NCBI GenBank assembly: GCA_032622095.1
Contig: CP136069.1
Location: 50,144,760-50,208,759 of the forward strand
Direction: 5' to 3'
Length of the DNA stretch: 64,000 nucleotides
DNA from: Siphonodentalium dalli
Lineage: Eukaryota; Mollusca; Scaphopoda; Gadilida; Siphonodentaliidae
The position numbers were made by a program, and so were the translations under genes. Shown here in pieces: positions 14,070 to 24,612 of this stretch; positions within the stretch are counted from its first letter, which is position 1; every line of letters begins with the position of its first letter. The notes under the pieces were generated by a model that had not been told where the DNA came from, searched no databases, and saw only the letters and a list, made by a program, of their open reading frames with translations.

Positions 14070-14214
14070 ATCATTTATTAATATTATGCCTTTGTCCTTC
14101 CACTCAGCGACGTCTTCATTGAGTCGTCGATCAACAATTCATCATTGTTCCAGATTGTCTGCGTCATGCCGTATCGAGGCTCTTTACTTTTTATGTCCAG
14201 AAAATTACGCCAGA

Positions 14215-15225
14215 CTACAAAGACGTCGCGCCAGATTCCCAATAGTCGACTCGCATCTTTTTATATATTTTGAACCATATGTAGCATATGTCATTTATTA
14301 TTTGTTTTGGTGCCAAATTTCTCCATTGAGTTGTTTTCGTTATGCACCTTCGAATCCATGTCATTTTTAATGAGTCGATGAAATATTTTAGGTGCAACAT
14401 TCTTAAACCACCGTTTTCATATTCTGCGCGCAGTTGCATTCTTTTTATTCTATCACGTTTTCCATTCCAAATAAATCTGAACAAAATGGTATTCATTTCG
14501 TCTATGAACTTTTTATCTGGATTTGGCAAAGCCATAAGTAAGTGAACAAATTTTGGTGTTAGAATAGATTTTATCAAAATTATTTTACCAAGTGGTGTTA
14601 AGAGTCTATATTTCCATTTATTTATCGATTTCTTTAATTCATCAATCTTCCCCATGTAGTTGAGTTGCAGAGTCTCTGTCGGATTAGTGCAAAATTTTAT
14701 ACCTAACAACGTGAAAGAATTTGATACCTTAATGTGACAATTTATGATTGGTGCCAATCCACAGTTCTTTTTTGTCCCCAACCAAACAATTTCACATTTA
14801 CCAATATTAACTTTCAAACCAGACATTCTGGCAAACAAGTCCAATACATTAAGAACTTCCTGGAAGTTAGGATCGCTCCCGTCAAGAATTGTTGTGGTGT
14901 CGTCAGCATATTGGTTAATCTTGTACTCTGTCCTACCGAGTGTTACACCATGAATATGTGTGTTCTGTCTTATGATAGTGGCCAGTACCTCAGCGCAAAG
15001 CAAAAATATATAGGGTGAGAGTGGGTCCCCTTGTCTACAGCCTCTGGATGGATTAAAATATGAAGATATGCTACCATTTACTTGAACTGCAGATTGTATA
15101 TTTGTGCAGAATGTTTTCACCCATCTCTTTATTGGGTCACCTAGATTGAATTGCGATAGACATTTGTTAATGAATGACCATTCAACTGTGTCAAATGCTT
15201 TTTCTAAGTCAATTAATAGAAGCAT
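14215..15225 (-). pseudogene. LINE reverse transcriptase core (L1/Tx1 type)
   Basis: This 336-residue stretch is the catalytic part of a non-LTR reverse transcriptase. Visible motifs are LLLIDLEKAFDTVEW at residues 2-16 (first catalytic Asp), GCRQGDPLSPYIF at 62-74, and YADDTT at 106-111 (the paired catalytic Asp residues). The thumb-like region LLTPLGKIILIKSIL is near 209-223. The motifs RQGDPLSPYIF and IDLEKAFD favour the L1/Tx1 clade over Jockey/CR1. The apparent Met start is internal: codons for the RT fingers upstream are replaced by a Helitron fragment. It ends at a stop at 14215 created by a frameshift. RT activity would copy the element RNA at a nicked target; this copy cannot do it. 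Confidence 0.88.
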
Positions 15226-15240
15226 CCCGGGTATGTTATG

Positions 15241-15432
15241 CGATTTGACCTTGAATTGACCATTTTGAAGGTCAAGGTCAGGTCGGGGTCACGATTTGAC
15301 CCGTCCAAAACACTCCCCGGACAAAAGTAGCTATAGCTATCAAATTTCGTCGAAATCCGTCCGGCAGTTTTCCCGGCCATTGCTAACAAACAAACAAACA
15401 AACAGACAGAAGTCCCAAATATATATAGTTGA
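15241..15432 (-). mobile_element. Helitron 5' fragment inside the LINE RT
   Basis: On the minus strand it starts with TC (15432-15431) followed by AACTATATATATTTGGGAC, then the GTCTGTTTGTTTG block, TTGCTAACAATGG-like sequence and the paired motif region TTGAATTGACCATTTTGAAG. This matches the 5' half of the Helitron at 10798. The base outside the 5' end fits an A/TC junction. The hairpin and CTAG end are missing. The flanking LINE sequence resumes at about 15240 only after some 40-50 RT codons that should lie between NWRPISLLN and MLLLIDLEK, so the insertion was followed by a deletion. Confidence 0.75.
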
Positions 15433-15615
15433 TATTTAAGAGGGATATGGGACGCCAGTTTTTAAGATGTTGTCTAGCTTTGTCTTTCTTTGGAATGAGG
15501 GTGATGATACCTTGCTTTTGAGTAATTGACATTTCCTTTTTTTTAAAGCATCATTTAACGAGTGCAATACATACATTCCAATATCTTTCCAAAAGAATTT
15601 GAAAAATTCTACACT

Positions 15616-16032
15616 CTAACCGTCTGGGCCTGGTGATTTTCCGTTTTTAAATGTTTTAAGTGTTTCGGTAAGTTCCGTGTATGTTATTTCGCCTTCTATG
15701 GGCGCAGCGTCATTCGATGTTAGAGATCGGTAAGTTATGTCTTGTGGGATTTCGTACTTAACACCATTGTTTGTTTTTGTTGAGTAAAGATCCTCATAAA
15801 ACGTTTTGGTAGTTTCCATAATTTTGTCGGGGTCAGTAACTATGCGGTTCGATTGGTCCACTACTTCAGCTAGGGTTTTTGAAATATACTGTCGCTTCTC
15901 CATGTTTAGGAAATATTTCGTCGGTTTCTCTCCATCTTCAATGAACTTGGCTTTGGTGCGAATCATTTGTCCGGCAATTTTATCCTTTCTACTAGCGGTT
16001 AGTTGCATGTCTATATTAGAAATTTCATTCAA
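15616..16032 (-). pseudogene. LINE ORF2 segment upstream of the RT core
   Basis: This 138-residue stretch carries KAKFIEDGEKPTKYFLNMEK (about residues 28-47) and ends in FKNGKSPGPDG. Both are hallmarks of the region between endonuclease and RT fingers in L1/Tx1-type LINEs. A stop follows directly after PGPDG. The next ~180 bp (15433-15615) continue the protein with a frameshift, ending in NWRPISLL just before the Helitron fragment. The predicted start is only the first ATG in the surviving frame. Confidence 0.8.
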
Positions 16033-16340
16033 TAATTCGCTATTATTTGTGTCTTTCGAGTCGTTCGATATCCGATTTTCTATCTATTAGAGCGTGATCT
16101 TTCTTTTCGTTCTGCTTTTTCAAACGCGAAGAATATTGAATTGTTTTCCCACGTAAATCTAACAGCACAGCGTCTAAAAATAATGCGTCGGATATTGCGA
16201 ACATGTGTGGAGATTGATCTGAAAATCGATGCGATATTTTGTATCTACTAACATTTTCCTGTATTGTGTCTCTAACGATATTTTGGTAATCCAGTCTGAA
16301 TAAAAGAGAATTGTTGAACTCCAGAAACCGCGGCCATGCT

Positions 16341-16500
16341 TTATATTAGATCGAGTGAGATAATTGAGTGGTCGCTTCTATATCCCGTGAGTATGTCCGG
16401 AGTATCGGATGTCAGATTCAAAATATCAGATGATATCAAGAAAAAGTCGAGCCGGGCCAATTTTAGTGGTCGGGAACGTCGCCATGTAAATCTTTTCGTT
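16341..16500 (-). pseudogene. LINE endonuclease C-terminal remnant
   Basis: The last ~45 codons read FTWRRSRPLKLARLDFFLIS and then GYRSDHSIISLDLI. This is the end of an APE-type endonuclease: RLDFFLIS and the SDH catalytic pair near the C-terminus. The SDH residues are intact. Codons upstream on the minus strand (above about 16500) belong to another repeat, so the endonuclease is truncated. Between this piece and 16032 the frame is broken and continues in fragments. Confidence 0.78.
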
Positions 16501-16504
16501 GACT

Positions 16505-16605
16505 TGCATGAACAAAAATTTGAGTTGCGGAAAAATTGTTTGTTGGTCCCATCGACCACCCACCCCGACATACGTGCCCGGAACCCCCCCCCCCCCCCCA
16601 GATCC
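16505..16605 (+). mobile_element. hAT-like element, right-end fragment
   Basis: The block TTGAGTTGCGGAAAAATTG, the motif CCACCCACCCCGACATACGTG and a long C run match the right end of the element at 38961 (39415-39510). It is fused to LINE endonuclease sequence on its left. The terminal CCCTG is degraded (C run followed by AGATCCC). Confidence 0.6.
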
Positions 16606-17002
16606 CATGGGAAATAACTTAAATTTGTTCCCTCGTACATATAACTCGGGCATATTCTCAATAATCAGATTATAGTGATACTTTATTCAACGTCGGTGGG
16701 CCCTGCGACCCGTTGTATGTGAGGTGCCTGTGGCCACTGTGTGAGCTTCGCGCACATTTGGACCTAAATATTCACTTAGGTTCATATTAGAATTATTTGA
16801 TTCTGAAATAGGCCCATAACTTATTTAAATTTTTGTGTCTTTTTTTTATTTATTTAATTAAAAAGTTTAAAATTAGGGTGCTACGAAAAATTTGCAAATG
16901 TTCCTGCGACGTTAAAAGGTACTTATATCAAGTGTTTATATCTCCACTATATTGTGCACATATATGTGGGTTTATTTATATCAACCGCTGTTTTATACAG
17001 TA
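16606..17002. other. Unassigned spacer before the Helitron array
   Basis: AT-rich sequence without a recognisable gene or repeat. It ends with the A at 17002 that forms the left side of the Helitron array target. Confidence 0.5.
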
Positions 17003-17985
17003 CTAGCAGGTTAGCCCGCCACTGGCGGCGATCGTCAGAAACATGACTTTTTTTCTTTCTTTTTTTAATTAATTTTTTAATTTAATTTTTTTTTCTTTCA
17101 ATTTTACCCGATTTTTTCTTTTTTTTAATTAAATTTTTGTTTTTCAATTTTACCCGATTTGACCTTGAATTGATCATTTTCAAGGTCAAGGTCAGGTCGG
17201 GGTCACAATTTAACCCGTCCATGACACTTCCCGTAGGTAGCAAGTTTGAGCTCAATCGGTTCGAGTCTATAAAGGACACACACATATATATGACACTTCC
17301 CGTAGGTAGCAAGTTTGGGCTCAATCGGCATTCCATGGAATTTCCCAGAAGATATTCATGGGGAGTTCAAGTGACCAATTTTGAAATTTGCTGGTCGCAT
17401 TCGTCTGTAGGTCTGAGGAATTCTCGGCTAGATATTGTTACCAACATGACATATTTAAATTAATCCCGCCATGAACCCCAACACCAACGAGACGTAATTT
17501 TGGTACCATGTGTTGCGTTCTAAAAATAGGTCGATTGCAGTGGATTCGTAGATGACGAAATATGAGTGCGACAGAGAATATTGTATGATCGAAAGCATTT
17601 GAATTAATACGTCACAAGACTCGCCTTGATGCTGGCTATCGATATTTGTCCCTGTTATGTCTTGGGAATGTGAATTAAAATTGCCGTGGGGATGCCGTGG
17701 GGGTCTAATCCGATGAAAATGTCCCCGTTCCTAGGAAGCGAGTTCCAGATAACGTAAACAAACGCCTGTCAATGCTATTAACCCCGAAGTGCCGTTTTTT
17801 GTGACTGAGGGTGGAGAACGGGTGCTCTGAGCTTCTCCAAAACGCCGCGACGGCCATTCCCGTGGTTTGTTACCATTATATAGGAAGTTTGGTCTCGATG
17901 GGTCCAGCCGTTTTCGATTCTAAGAAGTACACACATATATAACACATATATATTTATATACGTAGTTCTCAAAATATATAGTAGA
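17003..17985 (-). mobile_element. Nonautonomous Helitron, unit 1 of tandem array
   Basis: On the plus strand it begins CTAGCAGGTTAGCCCGCC followed by ACTGGCGG, which is the reverse complement of a Helitron 3' end (hairpin, spacer, CTAG). It ends with ATATATAGTAGA, the reverse complement of a TC 5' end. The base before it is A (17002). It carries paired AGGTCA motifs (about 17160-17200), two copies of ACACTTCCCGTAGGTAGCAA (17223 and 17293) and a 5' block with GTGGAGAACGGGTGCTCT. There is no coding for Rep/helicase. Unit 2 follows with no gap. Confidence 0.78.
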
Positions 17986-19070
17986 CTAGCAGGTTAGCCC
18001 GCCACTGGCGGCATTCGTCCCATGGCTTTGTTCGAAAAAGCAATTGTAACAGGTTCCGAGACACTTGTGCTGCATTTGCACCAAATTTCGTCGAAATCAG
18101 CAAGTTTTATCCGATTTTACCTTGAATTGACAATTTTGTAGGTCAAGGTCAGGTCGTGGTCATGATTTGCCCCGTCCAAAACACTCCCCGGACAAAAGTA
18201 CAGAAATCGACCAGTTTTACCCAATTTGACCTTGAATTGACCAGTTTGAAGGTCAATGTCACATCGGGGTCACGATTTGACCCATCCGTGACACTTTCGG
18301 GACAAATGTACACATAGGTAGCAAGTTTGGGCTCAATCGTTGACCCGTCTCGAGTTGACCTCGAAAATAATAACCCTGGGGCCCAATATGAAGCAGCTTA
18401 GAAAACACAAAGAACAGCTGAGCCCCAAAATTTATTAACACATGATTTCGCATTCAAATCGATTTATGTCGATAAAACTCTTATTTTTCAAAATTTCAAG
18501 CTGAGACTTCGTGCGACTGCGTGTAATACTTATATATTCTTAAAATGACACAATCGAACACGTAATTATGTTTTAGATGGAAGAAATTAAAAAAATTTGA
18601 TGCTAAATTTTAACATAGGATTTCCCATTAAAATCGATTTATGTCGATAAAGCTCTTATTTTTCAAAATTTTAAGCTGAGACTTGGTGTGTATGTGTATA
18701 ATACTTACATATTCTTTAAAAAGTCCAGCACGTAATTATGTTTTTGATAAAAGAAATTAAATTTTTTCGATGCTAAATTTCGAGCGATAACGTTGCGTTG
18801 AATTGTAAACAAACGCTCTTTTATAGCGACGCGTCATATATAACGCTCATTAAATTATCACTTGATTAACCACCGCAGTGCCGTGTTTTATGACTGAGGG
18901 TGGAGAACGGGTGCTCTAAGCTTCTCCAAAACGCGACGCCGACGGTGTCCGTGGGATTTTACCCTTAGATAGGAAGTTTGAGCAGCCGTATTCGATTCTA
19001 TAAAGTACCCACATACATATATATACACATACATATATATATATATACGGAAGTCTCAAAATATATAGTA
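17986..19070 (-). mobile_element. Nonautonomous Helitron, unit 2 of tandem array
   Basis: It starts CTAGCAGGTTAGCCCGCC directly after unit 1 and ends AAAATATATAGTA directly before the CTAG of unit 3. The terminal GA (TC on the minus strand) seen in other units is missing, so the 5' end is trimmed by a few bases. It shares with unit 1 the 5' block GGTGGAGAACGGGTGCTCT (18899) and the 3' hairpin. The centre holds a direct repeat of about 175 bp (see 18430-18790). Confidence 0.75.
18430..18790 (-). repeat. Two ~175-bp direct repeats inside Helitron unit 2
   Basis: ATCGATTTATGTCGATAAA, TCTTATTTTTCAAAATTT, AGCTGAGACTT, CACGTAATTATGTTTT and GATGCTAAATTT each occur twice in the same order, about 175 bp apart. 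This is a tandem duplication within the Helitron body. Confidence 0.85.
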
Positions 19071-19675
19071 CTAGAAGGTGACCCGACTTCGTCCGGGCTT
19101 TGACCTTGAATTGTCCATTTTGAAGGTCAAGGTCAAGTGGGGTCACGATTTGACCAGTCCAAAAACACTGCCCGGACAAAAGTACCCGACAAACGTGCCC
19201 GTCGAAATCCATCCGGTTTTACACGATTTGACCTTGAATTGATCATTTTGAAGGTCAAGGTCTGGTCGGGGTCACGATTGGACCCGTCCAAAACAATCAG
19301 CGGACAAAAGTAACCCCACGTATCAAATTTCGTCGAAATCCCATCAAAATTGGCGATTTGACCTTGAAGTTACCCGATTTCAAGGTCGTCAATGTCACGT
19401 CGCACGGGTAAATGAATATGCTTATGAGACTCGCCATAAGAAAGTACCCCCACATACCAAGTTTCATCGAAATCTCGTGATATTCGGGCGTTTGACCTTG
19501 AAATGACCCGATTTCAAGGTCAATGTGACGTCGCACGGACAAATTCATATGCCTATGTTCGTCCCCGGCCGAAAATACCCCCACATACCAAGTTTCATCG
19601 AAATCGGGTCGGCCGTATTCGAGTTCATCGCGAACACACAGACAGACACACAGATCTTCCAAAATATATAATAGA
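19071..19675 (-). mobile_element. Nonautonomous Helitron, unit 3 of tandem array
   Basis: It starts CTAGAAGGTGACCCGACTT with hairpin CCCGACTTCGTCCGGG, a different 3' subfamily from units 1 and 2, and ends AAAATATATAATAGA. The body has repeated blocks, each a paired AGGTCA region followed by CAAATTTCGTCGAAATCC or CCAAGTTTCATCGAAATC. It closes with ACACAGACAGACACACAG near the 5' end. By eye it is almost the same as unit 5. Confidence 0.82.
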
Positions 19676-20607
19676 CTAGAAGGTGACCCGACTTCGTCCG
19701 GGGTTTGACCTTGAATTGTCTATTTTGAAGGCCAAGGTCAAGTGGGGTCCCGATTTGACCCGTCCAAAACACTGCCCGAACAAAAGTACCCGTCGAAATC
19801 CATCCGGTTTTACCCGATTTGACCTTGTAGAAGGTGACCCGACTTCGTCCGGGCTTTGACCTTGAATTTACCATTTTGAAGGTCAAGGTCAGGTGTGGTC
19901 AAACACCAACACCTCAAAAATGGTGGAAATCGTCCCAGCGGATACCGGGAAATCGGCCCAGCGGATACCGAGATACCCTATGCATCAAATTTCGTCCCTA
20001 AAAATCCGCCAGTTTAACCCGATTTGATTTCCACTCAAGTATATAAACGCGCCTCATATACACACGCTCATTAATTATCAAGTTTCAACGTAAAGATAAA
20101 TTACCATCGGTGCCCGAGATATCGCCAAGACGTCTGAAACAGTCATATGCATCGGCCGGTTAAGCGTTAACGTGATCTAACGTTATGACCTCTAACGACG
20201 TCATAGAAGTTACGCATTGTTTTTATCCTGATGGAAGATAGTACCACTTCTTCTTGATAATTGAGGCAGATAACTAAAACGGATACATACGCATTATATA
20301 TCGTTGGAAAGAGGAAACACGAAAGATTCTCACAGTGTCATTATTATGACTGGTATTTATTATTCGCGCTGTTTCGAATCGATTTGTAAGCACCGAACTC
20401 AAATGAAAGTCCCGTAACACAGCGTAAAAACAGATTTGACCTCAGCAATTGAAAAGTTGACCTCGGATCTGAAAATCAATAGGCCCATGTTCGTTCCCGG
20501 GTCGAATTACGTGTCCGTACCAAGTTGGGTCGAAATCGGTCCAGTCGTGTTCGAGTCCATCGCGAACACACACACACACACCCTGATCTTCCAAAATATA
20601 TAATAGA
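19676..20607 (-). mobile_element. Nonautonomous Helitron, unit 4 of tandem array, with an internal extra 3' piece
   Basis: It starts CTAGAAGGTGACCCGACTT and ends AAAATATATAATAGA next to the CTAG of unit 5. A second hairpin region, GTAGAAGGTGACCCGACTTC, lies inside at about 19827 without a full CTAG, so unit 4 contains a nested or recombined 3' part. The middle (about 19900-20440) has little similarity to the other units. Confidence 0.72.
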
Positions 20608-21226
20608 CTAGAAGGTGACCCGACTTCGTCCGGGCTTTGACTTGAATTGTCCATTTTGAAGGTCAAGGTCAAGTTGGGTCACGATTTGACCAGTCCAAAA
20701 ACACTGCCCGGACAAAAGTACCCGACAAACGTGCCCGTCGAAATCCATCCGGTTTTACCCGATTTGACCTTGAATTGATCATTTTGAAGGTCAATGTCTG
20801 GTCGGGGTCACGATTGGACCCGTCCAAAACAATCAGTGGACAAAAGTAACCCCACGTATCAAATTTCGTCGAAATCCCATCAAAATTGGCGATTTGACCT
20901 TGAAGTTACCCGATTTCAAGGTCAAGGTCACGTCGCACGGGCAAATGAATATGCTTATGAGACTCGCCATAAGAAAGTACCCCCACATACCAAGTTTCGT
21001 CGAAATCCCGTGATATTCGGGCGTTTGACCTTGAAATGACCCGATTTCAAGGTCAAGGTCACGTCGCACGGACAAATTAATATGCCTATGTTCGTCCCCG
21101 GCCGAAAATACCCCCACATACCAAGTTTCGTCGAAATCGGCTGGGCCATTTTCGAGTCCATCGATTACACACACACACAGACAGATACACACACACACAC
21201 ACAGATCTTTCAAAATATATAATAGA
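20608..21226 (-). mobile_element. Nonautonomous Helitron, unit 5 of tandem array
   Basis: It starts CTAGAAGGTGACCCGACTT and ends CAAAATATATAATAGA at 21226, followed by T (21227). This is the expected right side of an A/T Helitron target and the end of the array. It contains (CA)n stretches near 21170-21200 and the same blocks as unit 3. No transposase-like coding is present. Confidence 0.82.
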
Positions 21227-21956
21227 TAGATAGATGTTATAATAATGCATATTAGTCCATGAGTTGGTAGGACCCCTGGTGCACCCCCATATAACTTTGG
21301 TATTTTCATGTACCCTAATGTGTATTGTTTAGGAAAAATGATGTTAACAGCAAATATTGTGGGCCCTTGTGTACCTACTGGGTCAAAGTTTATAAGCTTA
21401 CCCAGTTACCATTTTTTCCGATTATGATGGGGTGGTGATATAAGTGATGTCATTGTAACAGGTATATGTCATTGTGTAAGTATTGGAAAACTCTATCCAC
21501 CGGTAGTAAAAAATATATGATGTGTTAATTGATGACGTCAACAGAGGTCAAAAGGTCATGTGACGGCAATGAAAACGCAAATATAATAGTCTGGACGCTG
21601 ATAGGGTACACATACACCCCAAACTACATGACTTAACTTCACCCACTCAATTTCTTCCTTGTTATGTCCCTAAACTTTTAAGCAATGTTAACACGAAAAG
21701 AAAGTGACCGCGTATATACAAGTATACCTCACTTATTGCACAGTTCTGCTCATTTCTTTTTGTAATATGACAAGAATCCCAATGGTGATTTTTGGTAAAA
21801 TTTTATACTGAATTATGTAAGCTTAATATTTTGAGAGATCGGAAGGGCACTACTACATTTCCATAGCTGAATAATCATATGATACTTGATTTGCATCTTA
21901 CGGCATATATATCAACAACAATAGTGATATATGTACCACATAGCTGTACAGACCTA

Positions 21957-23400
21957 AGTAAGTAAGTAAATATTTTATTATGGCATATCATCATAAAATG
22001 TGTTACACATATATAATTAAATAATAAACAATAATATGTCATATGGTGGTGGCATGACCATATGGTCGTCTTCCTGCCGCCACCATTTGGAAACGGAAAA
22101 TATGGACAAAAATATGGAAGATATACAAATTTATACAAAATTGGCATTTATGCAAAATTGACATACTGGGTGGGGTTCAAACCATATAATATAATGAAAT
22201 AATAATGACACGAGGCTTTGTGTGTGTCTGCGTTGTTTACAATTTGATTAAAAAAATTTAATCTTTAGCTATAAAGTTCAAAAATAAAACTGTTCAAACT
22301 AGACAATGTTCTAATCAGTTTGCACCAAATAGTTAATATTTGCACTGCATATAGGCACTCAACAACACAGAAGATTGAAAAAAAAATATATATACATGCA
22401 TATATACACATAAGCGCATACATACATGCATTTACATATATATATATATATTCATCAGGCACATCTTCTCATTTTTTTTAAATTCATTTTACTAATGAGA
22501 GAAGGTCGTTCTATAGTTATAATTTCTTTCCTTATTGGAAGTTCAATTCCAAAAGTTAGAGTTAATTCTATCTTTTTAGTACAATCTGGACAAAACTTGT
22601 TTTTGCACTTAATAGTCGAAGAATAACTGTCAATAATTGATTTGGTAAATTTGTTCTTAAAGCCTGGCTTCGATTGGATATTCTGTAGAGTAACGTCAAG
22701 AGTGTTCCAAATTTTTGGAAATACATGGAGGGGTAGTTTTTCAGTGAATTTAATGCGAGCCCTTGTTTCCTGTATTTTTCCTGAGGACCTAGTACTCATA
22801 CTCGGATGTTTATATATTCTAAAACTATTAACAAATGATTTGGGAACATTTACATATTTCCAGTCGTGCATAAATAGACATATCCTATGCATATACTCAT
22901 CCTGCAACTTCAAAATGTTATTATATTTAAATAATGGTTCGGTGTGACTATTGTAGCGTTTTTTATTAATAGCTCGAATTGCCTTTTTCTGAAGTACAAT
23001 AACTTGATTTTGAGTACTCGCATTTCCCCATAACTCAATTCCATAAAGAATGTGAGAATGTACTAAGGTAAGATATAGCATTCTAAGACAATCGAAAGAA
23101 AGGAAATTGTTTACTCGATTTATAGCATAAAGAGAATTAGACATTTTCGCACAAACAGCTTTCACATGGTATTCAAATGTCAGATGTTCATCTATGTGAA
23201 TACCTAAAAATTTGAAAGATTTTTCTTGACAATCGGATCCTATCCTTTCAATCGGCTGTTTATTTATATTCAACATTCTATTTGCAACTAAATACGGGCC
23301 ATTTATTGGTTGTATCACCATATATTTAGTCTTATTTGTATTTAATGATAGTTTGCTCTACACCAAGTACTCAATTTTTCAAGCTATTTTCGAACATCAT
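21957..23400 (-). mobile_element. 5'-truncated non-LTR LINE with (TTAC)n tail
   Basis: On the minus strand this begins inside RT coding, continues to the end of the ORF at 22455, has about 480 bp of noncoding sequence and finishes in a TTACTTACTTACTTA tail at 21957-21971. Truncation at the 5' side and a short-repeat tail are typical of LINE insertions. It lies inside the long inverted-repeat element. Confidence 0.7.
22455..23321 (-). pseudogene. LINE RT C-terminal domain (Jockey superfamily-like)
   Basis: The 288-residue stretch begins after the catalytic core. It carries FKFLGIHIDEHLTFEYHV (thumb), LYLTLVHSHILYGIELWG and LQKKAIRAINKKRYNSHTE, followed by YNNILKLQDEY. These are the conserved post-RT blocks of Jockey/CR1-like elements. 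A Cys cluster, CKNKFCPDC, lies near the C-terminus. Just upstream, in another frame, SLNTNKTKYMV and KLSTWCRANY continue the protein to about 23400, so a frameshift near 23330 separates them. There are no catalytic motifs, so it is inactive. The predicted Met is internal. Confidence 0.8.
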
Positions 23401-24612
23401 ATTTGAATACATTCGTATCTTGTGTTCCGCGTTGGCACTTCCTCGTCACCCGCGTTGTCAAATAATCGTTGCACCACCTTCACGTTATGCTCAATAAAAT
23501 GCTTATTTGTGGGACATTTGCACTGAAATTTTGTGGAAATGCTTGGGAGATGTTTGGCTTCGAATCGGCTCAATCACACCCACCGATAAGTGTATATTTT
23601 TGAAAAAAATTATGGATGTTTTGTCAACAATGCCGGTATTTTGGCCAAGGGTATCCGGTTGGTGGCACCACTACAGCAGCGTGTATCGTTTGCTCAGACA
23701 TTTAACCACTGCCAGCACCCTTCACAATAACCAGTTCACTGGGTTAAATCAATGATAGGTGATACGTACCGTTCCATTGTCATAACAAACGGACTTTGGC
23801 GGCGAAAACTCAATTTCACCGCCACGGAAAACACAAATTTTACTTGTTGCCGCGTTGGCCATCCTTGTTTTCCCGGGATATCCTTGTTTTCCCGGGATCG
23901 GTTCCTCCGTGTGATAGTGGCTCGTCTTAAAACACGGCGGCGATGTTGGACGCCATCTTGTTTCGTGTCTACACGGCCACTCTCTTTTCGTGTTAACATT
24001 GCTTAAAAGTTTAGGTACATAATGAGGAAGAAATGAGTGGGGTGAAGTTAAGTCCTACTGTGTGGGGTGTAGGAGTACCCTATCAGCTTCCAGACTATTA
24101 TATTTGAGTTTTCATTGCCGTCACGTGACCTTTTGACCTCTGTTGACAGCATCAGTGAACACATCAAATATCTTTGGCTACCGGTGGATAGAGTAATCCA
24201 ATACCTACAAACTGACATATTACCTGTTAAAACCAATCACATTGACATCCCATATATGGGATACCGTTTCCACCACCCCATCATAATCGGAACAAAATGA
24301 TAACTGAGTATGGTTAAACTTTGACCCAGTAGGTACACTAGGACCCAAAATATTTGCTATAACATAATTTTTCCTGAACAATACAGATTAGGGTACATGA
24401 AAATACCAAAGAAGTTAAGTTATATGGGGGTGCACCAGGGTGTCCTACCAGCTCATGGACTATATAGGAAGTTTATGGGTTATGAAATATCATGCAGCGC
24501 GAGTGGGATGTTTGTAAGTATAAATATATCAAATTAATGGAGGTTTACATACCTATTAGTTAGTGGGGGGAGCTTACGGTTGCTAGGAGACAAGGCTTTT
24601 GCAGAAATATTT

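Larger units (their letters stand above)
13450..16500 (-). mobile_element. L1/Tx1-type LINE, degenerate, minus strand
   Basis: Reading the minus strand from high to low coordinates gives, in order: the end of an APE-type endonuclease (about 16345-16500), the N-terminal RT region (15616-16032), RT catalytic core (14215-15225), a thumb/C-terminal part (13665-14200) and a Cys/His-rich tail (about 13470-13570, CxxC...H...C). Order and content match the ORF2 of L1/Tx1-clade LINEs. The copy is dead: there are several frameshifts and stops, a Helitron piece replaces part of the RT (15241-15432), and a hAT-like right end replaces the endonuclease upstream of about 16500. No ORF1 or 5' UTR is visible. 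Confidence 0.85.
21253..24462. mobile_element. Element with ~460-490-bp inverted terminal arms
   Basis: The left arm 21253-21711 and the right arm 23974-24462 are inverted copies. Termini read TAGTCCATGAG and CTCATGGACTA. Shared internal landmarks include TGCACCCCCATATAACTT, GTAGGTACAC-type sequence, CAGAGGTCAAAAGGTCA and TTTTAAGCAATGTTAACACG. The centre contains a LINE fragment (21957-23400) and about 570 bp without recognised coding. Arms this long suggest a foldback element or the ends of a larger DNA transposon whose core was lost. I could not define a target duplication. Confidence 0.82.

Noticed and set aside
16336-16661. Overlapping ORFs on both strands with poly-Gly or poly-Pro
   Set aside because: They are translations of the C/G run and of the LINE remnant in wrong frames.
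20833-21309. 158-codon minus-strand ORF, and similar ones at 19297-19886
   Set aside because: They translate the repeated noncoding body of Helitron units; the peptides repeat because the DNA does. No Rep, helicase or other domain.
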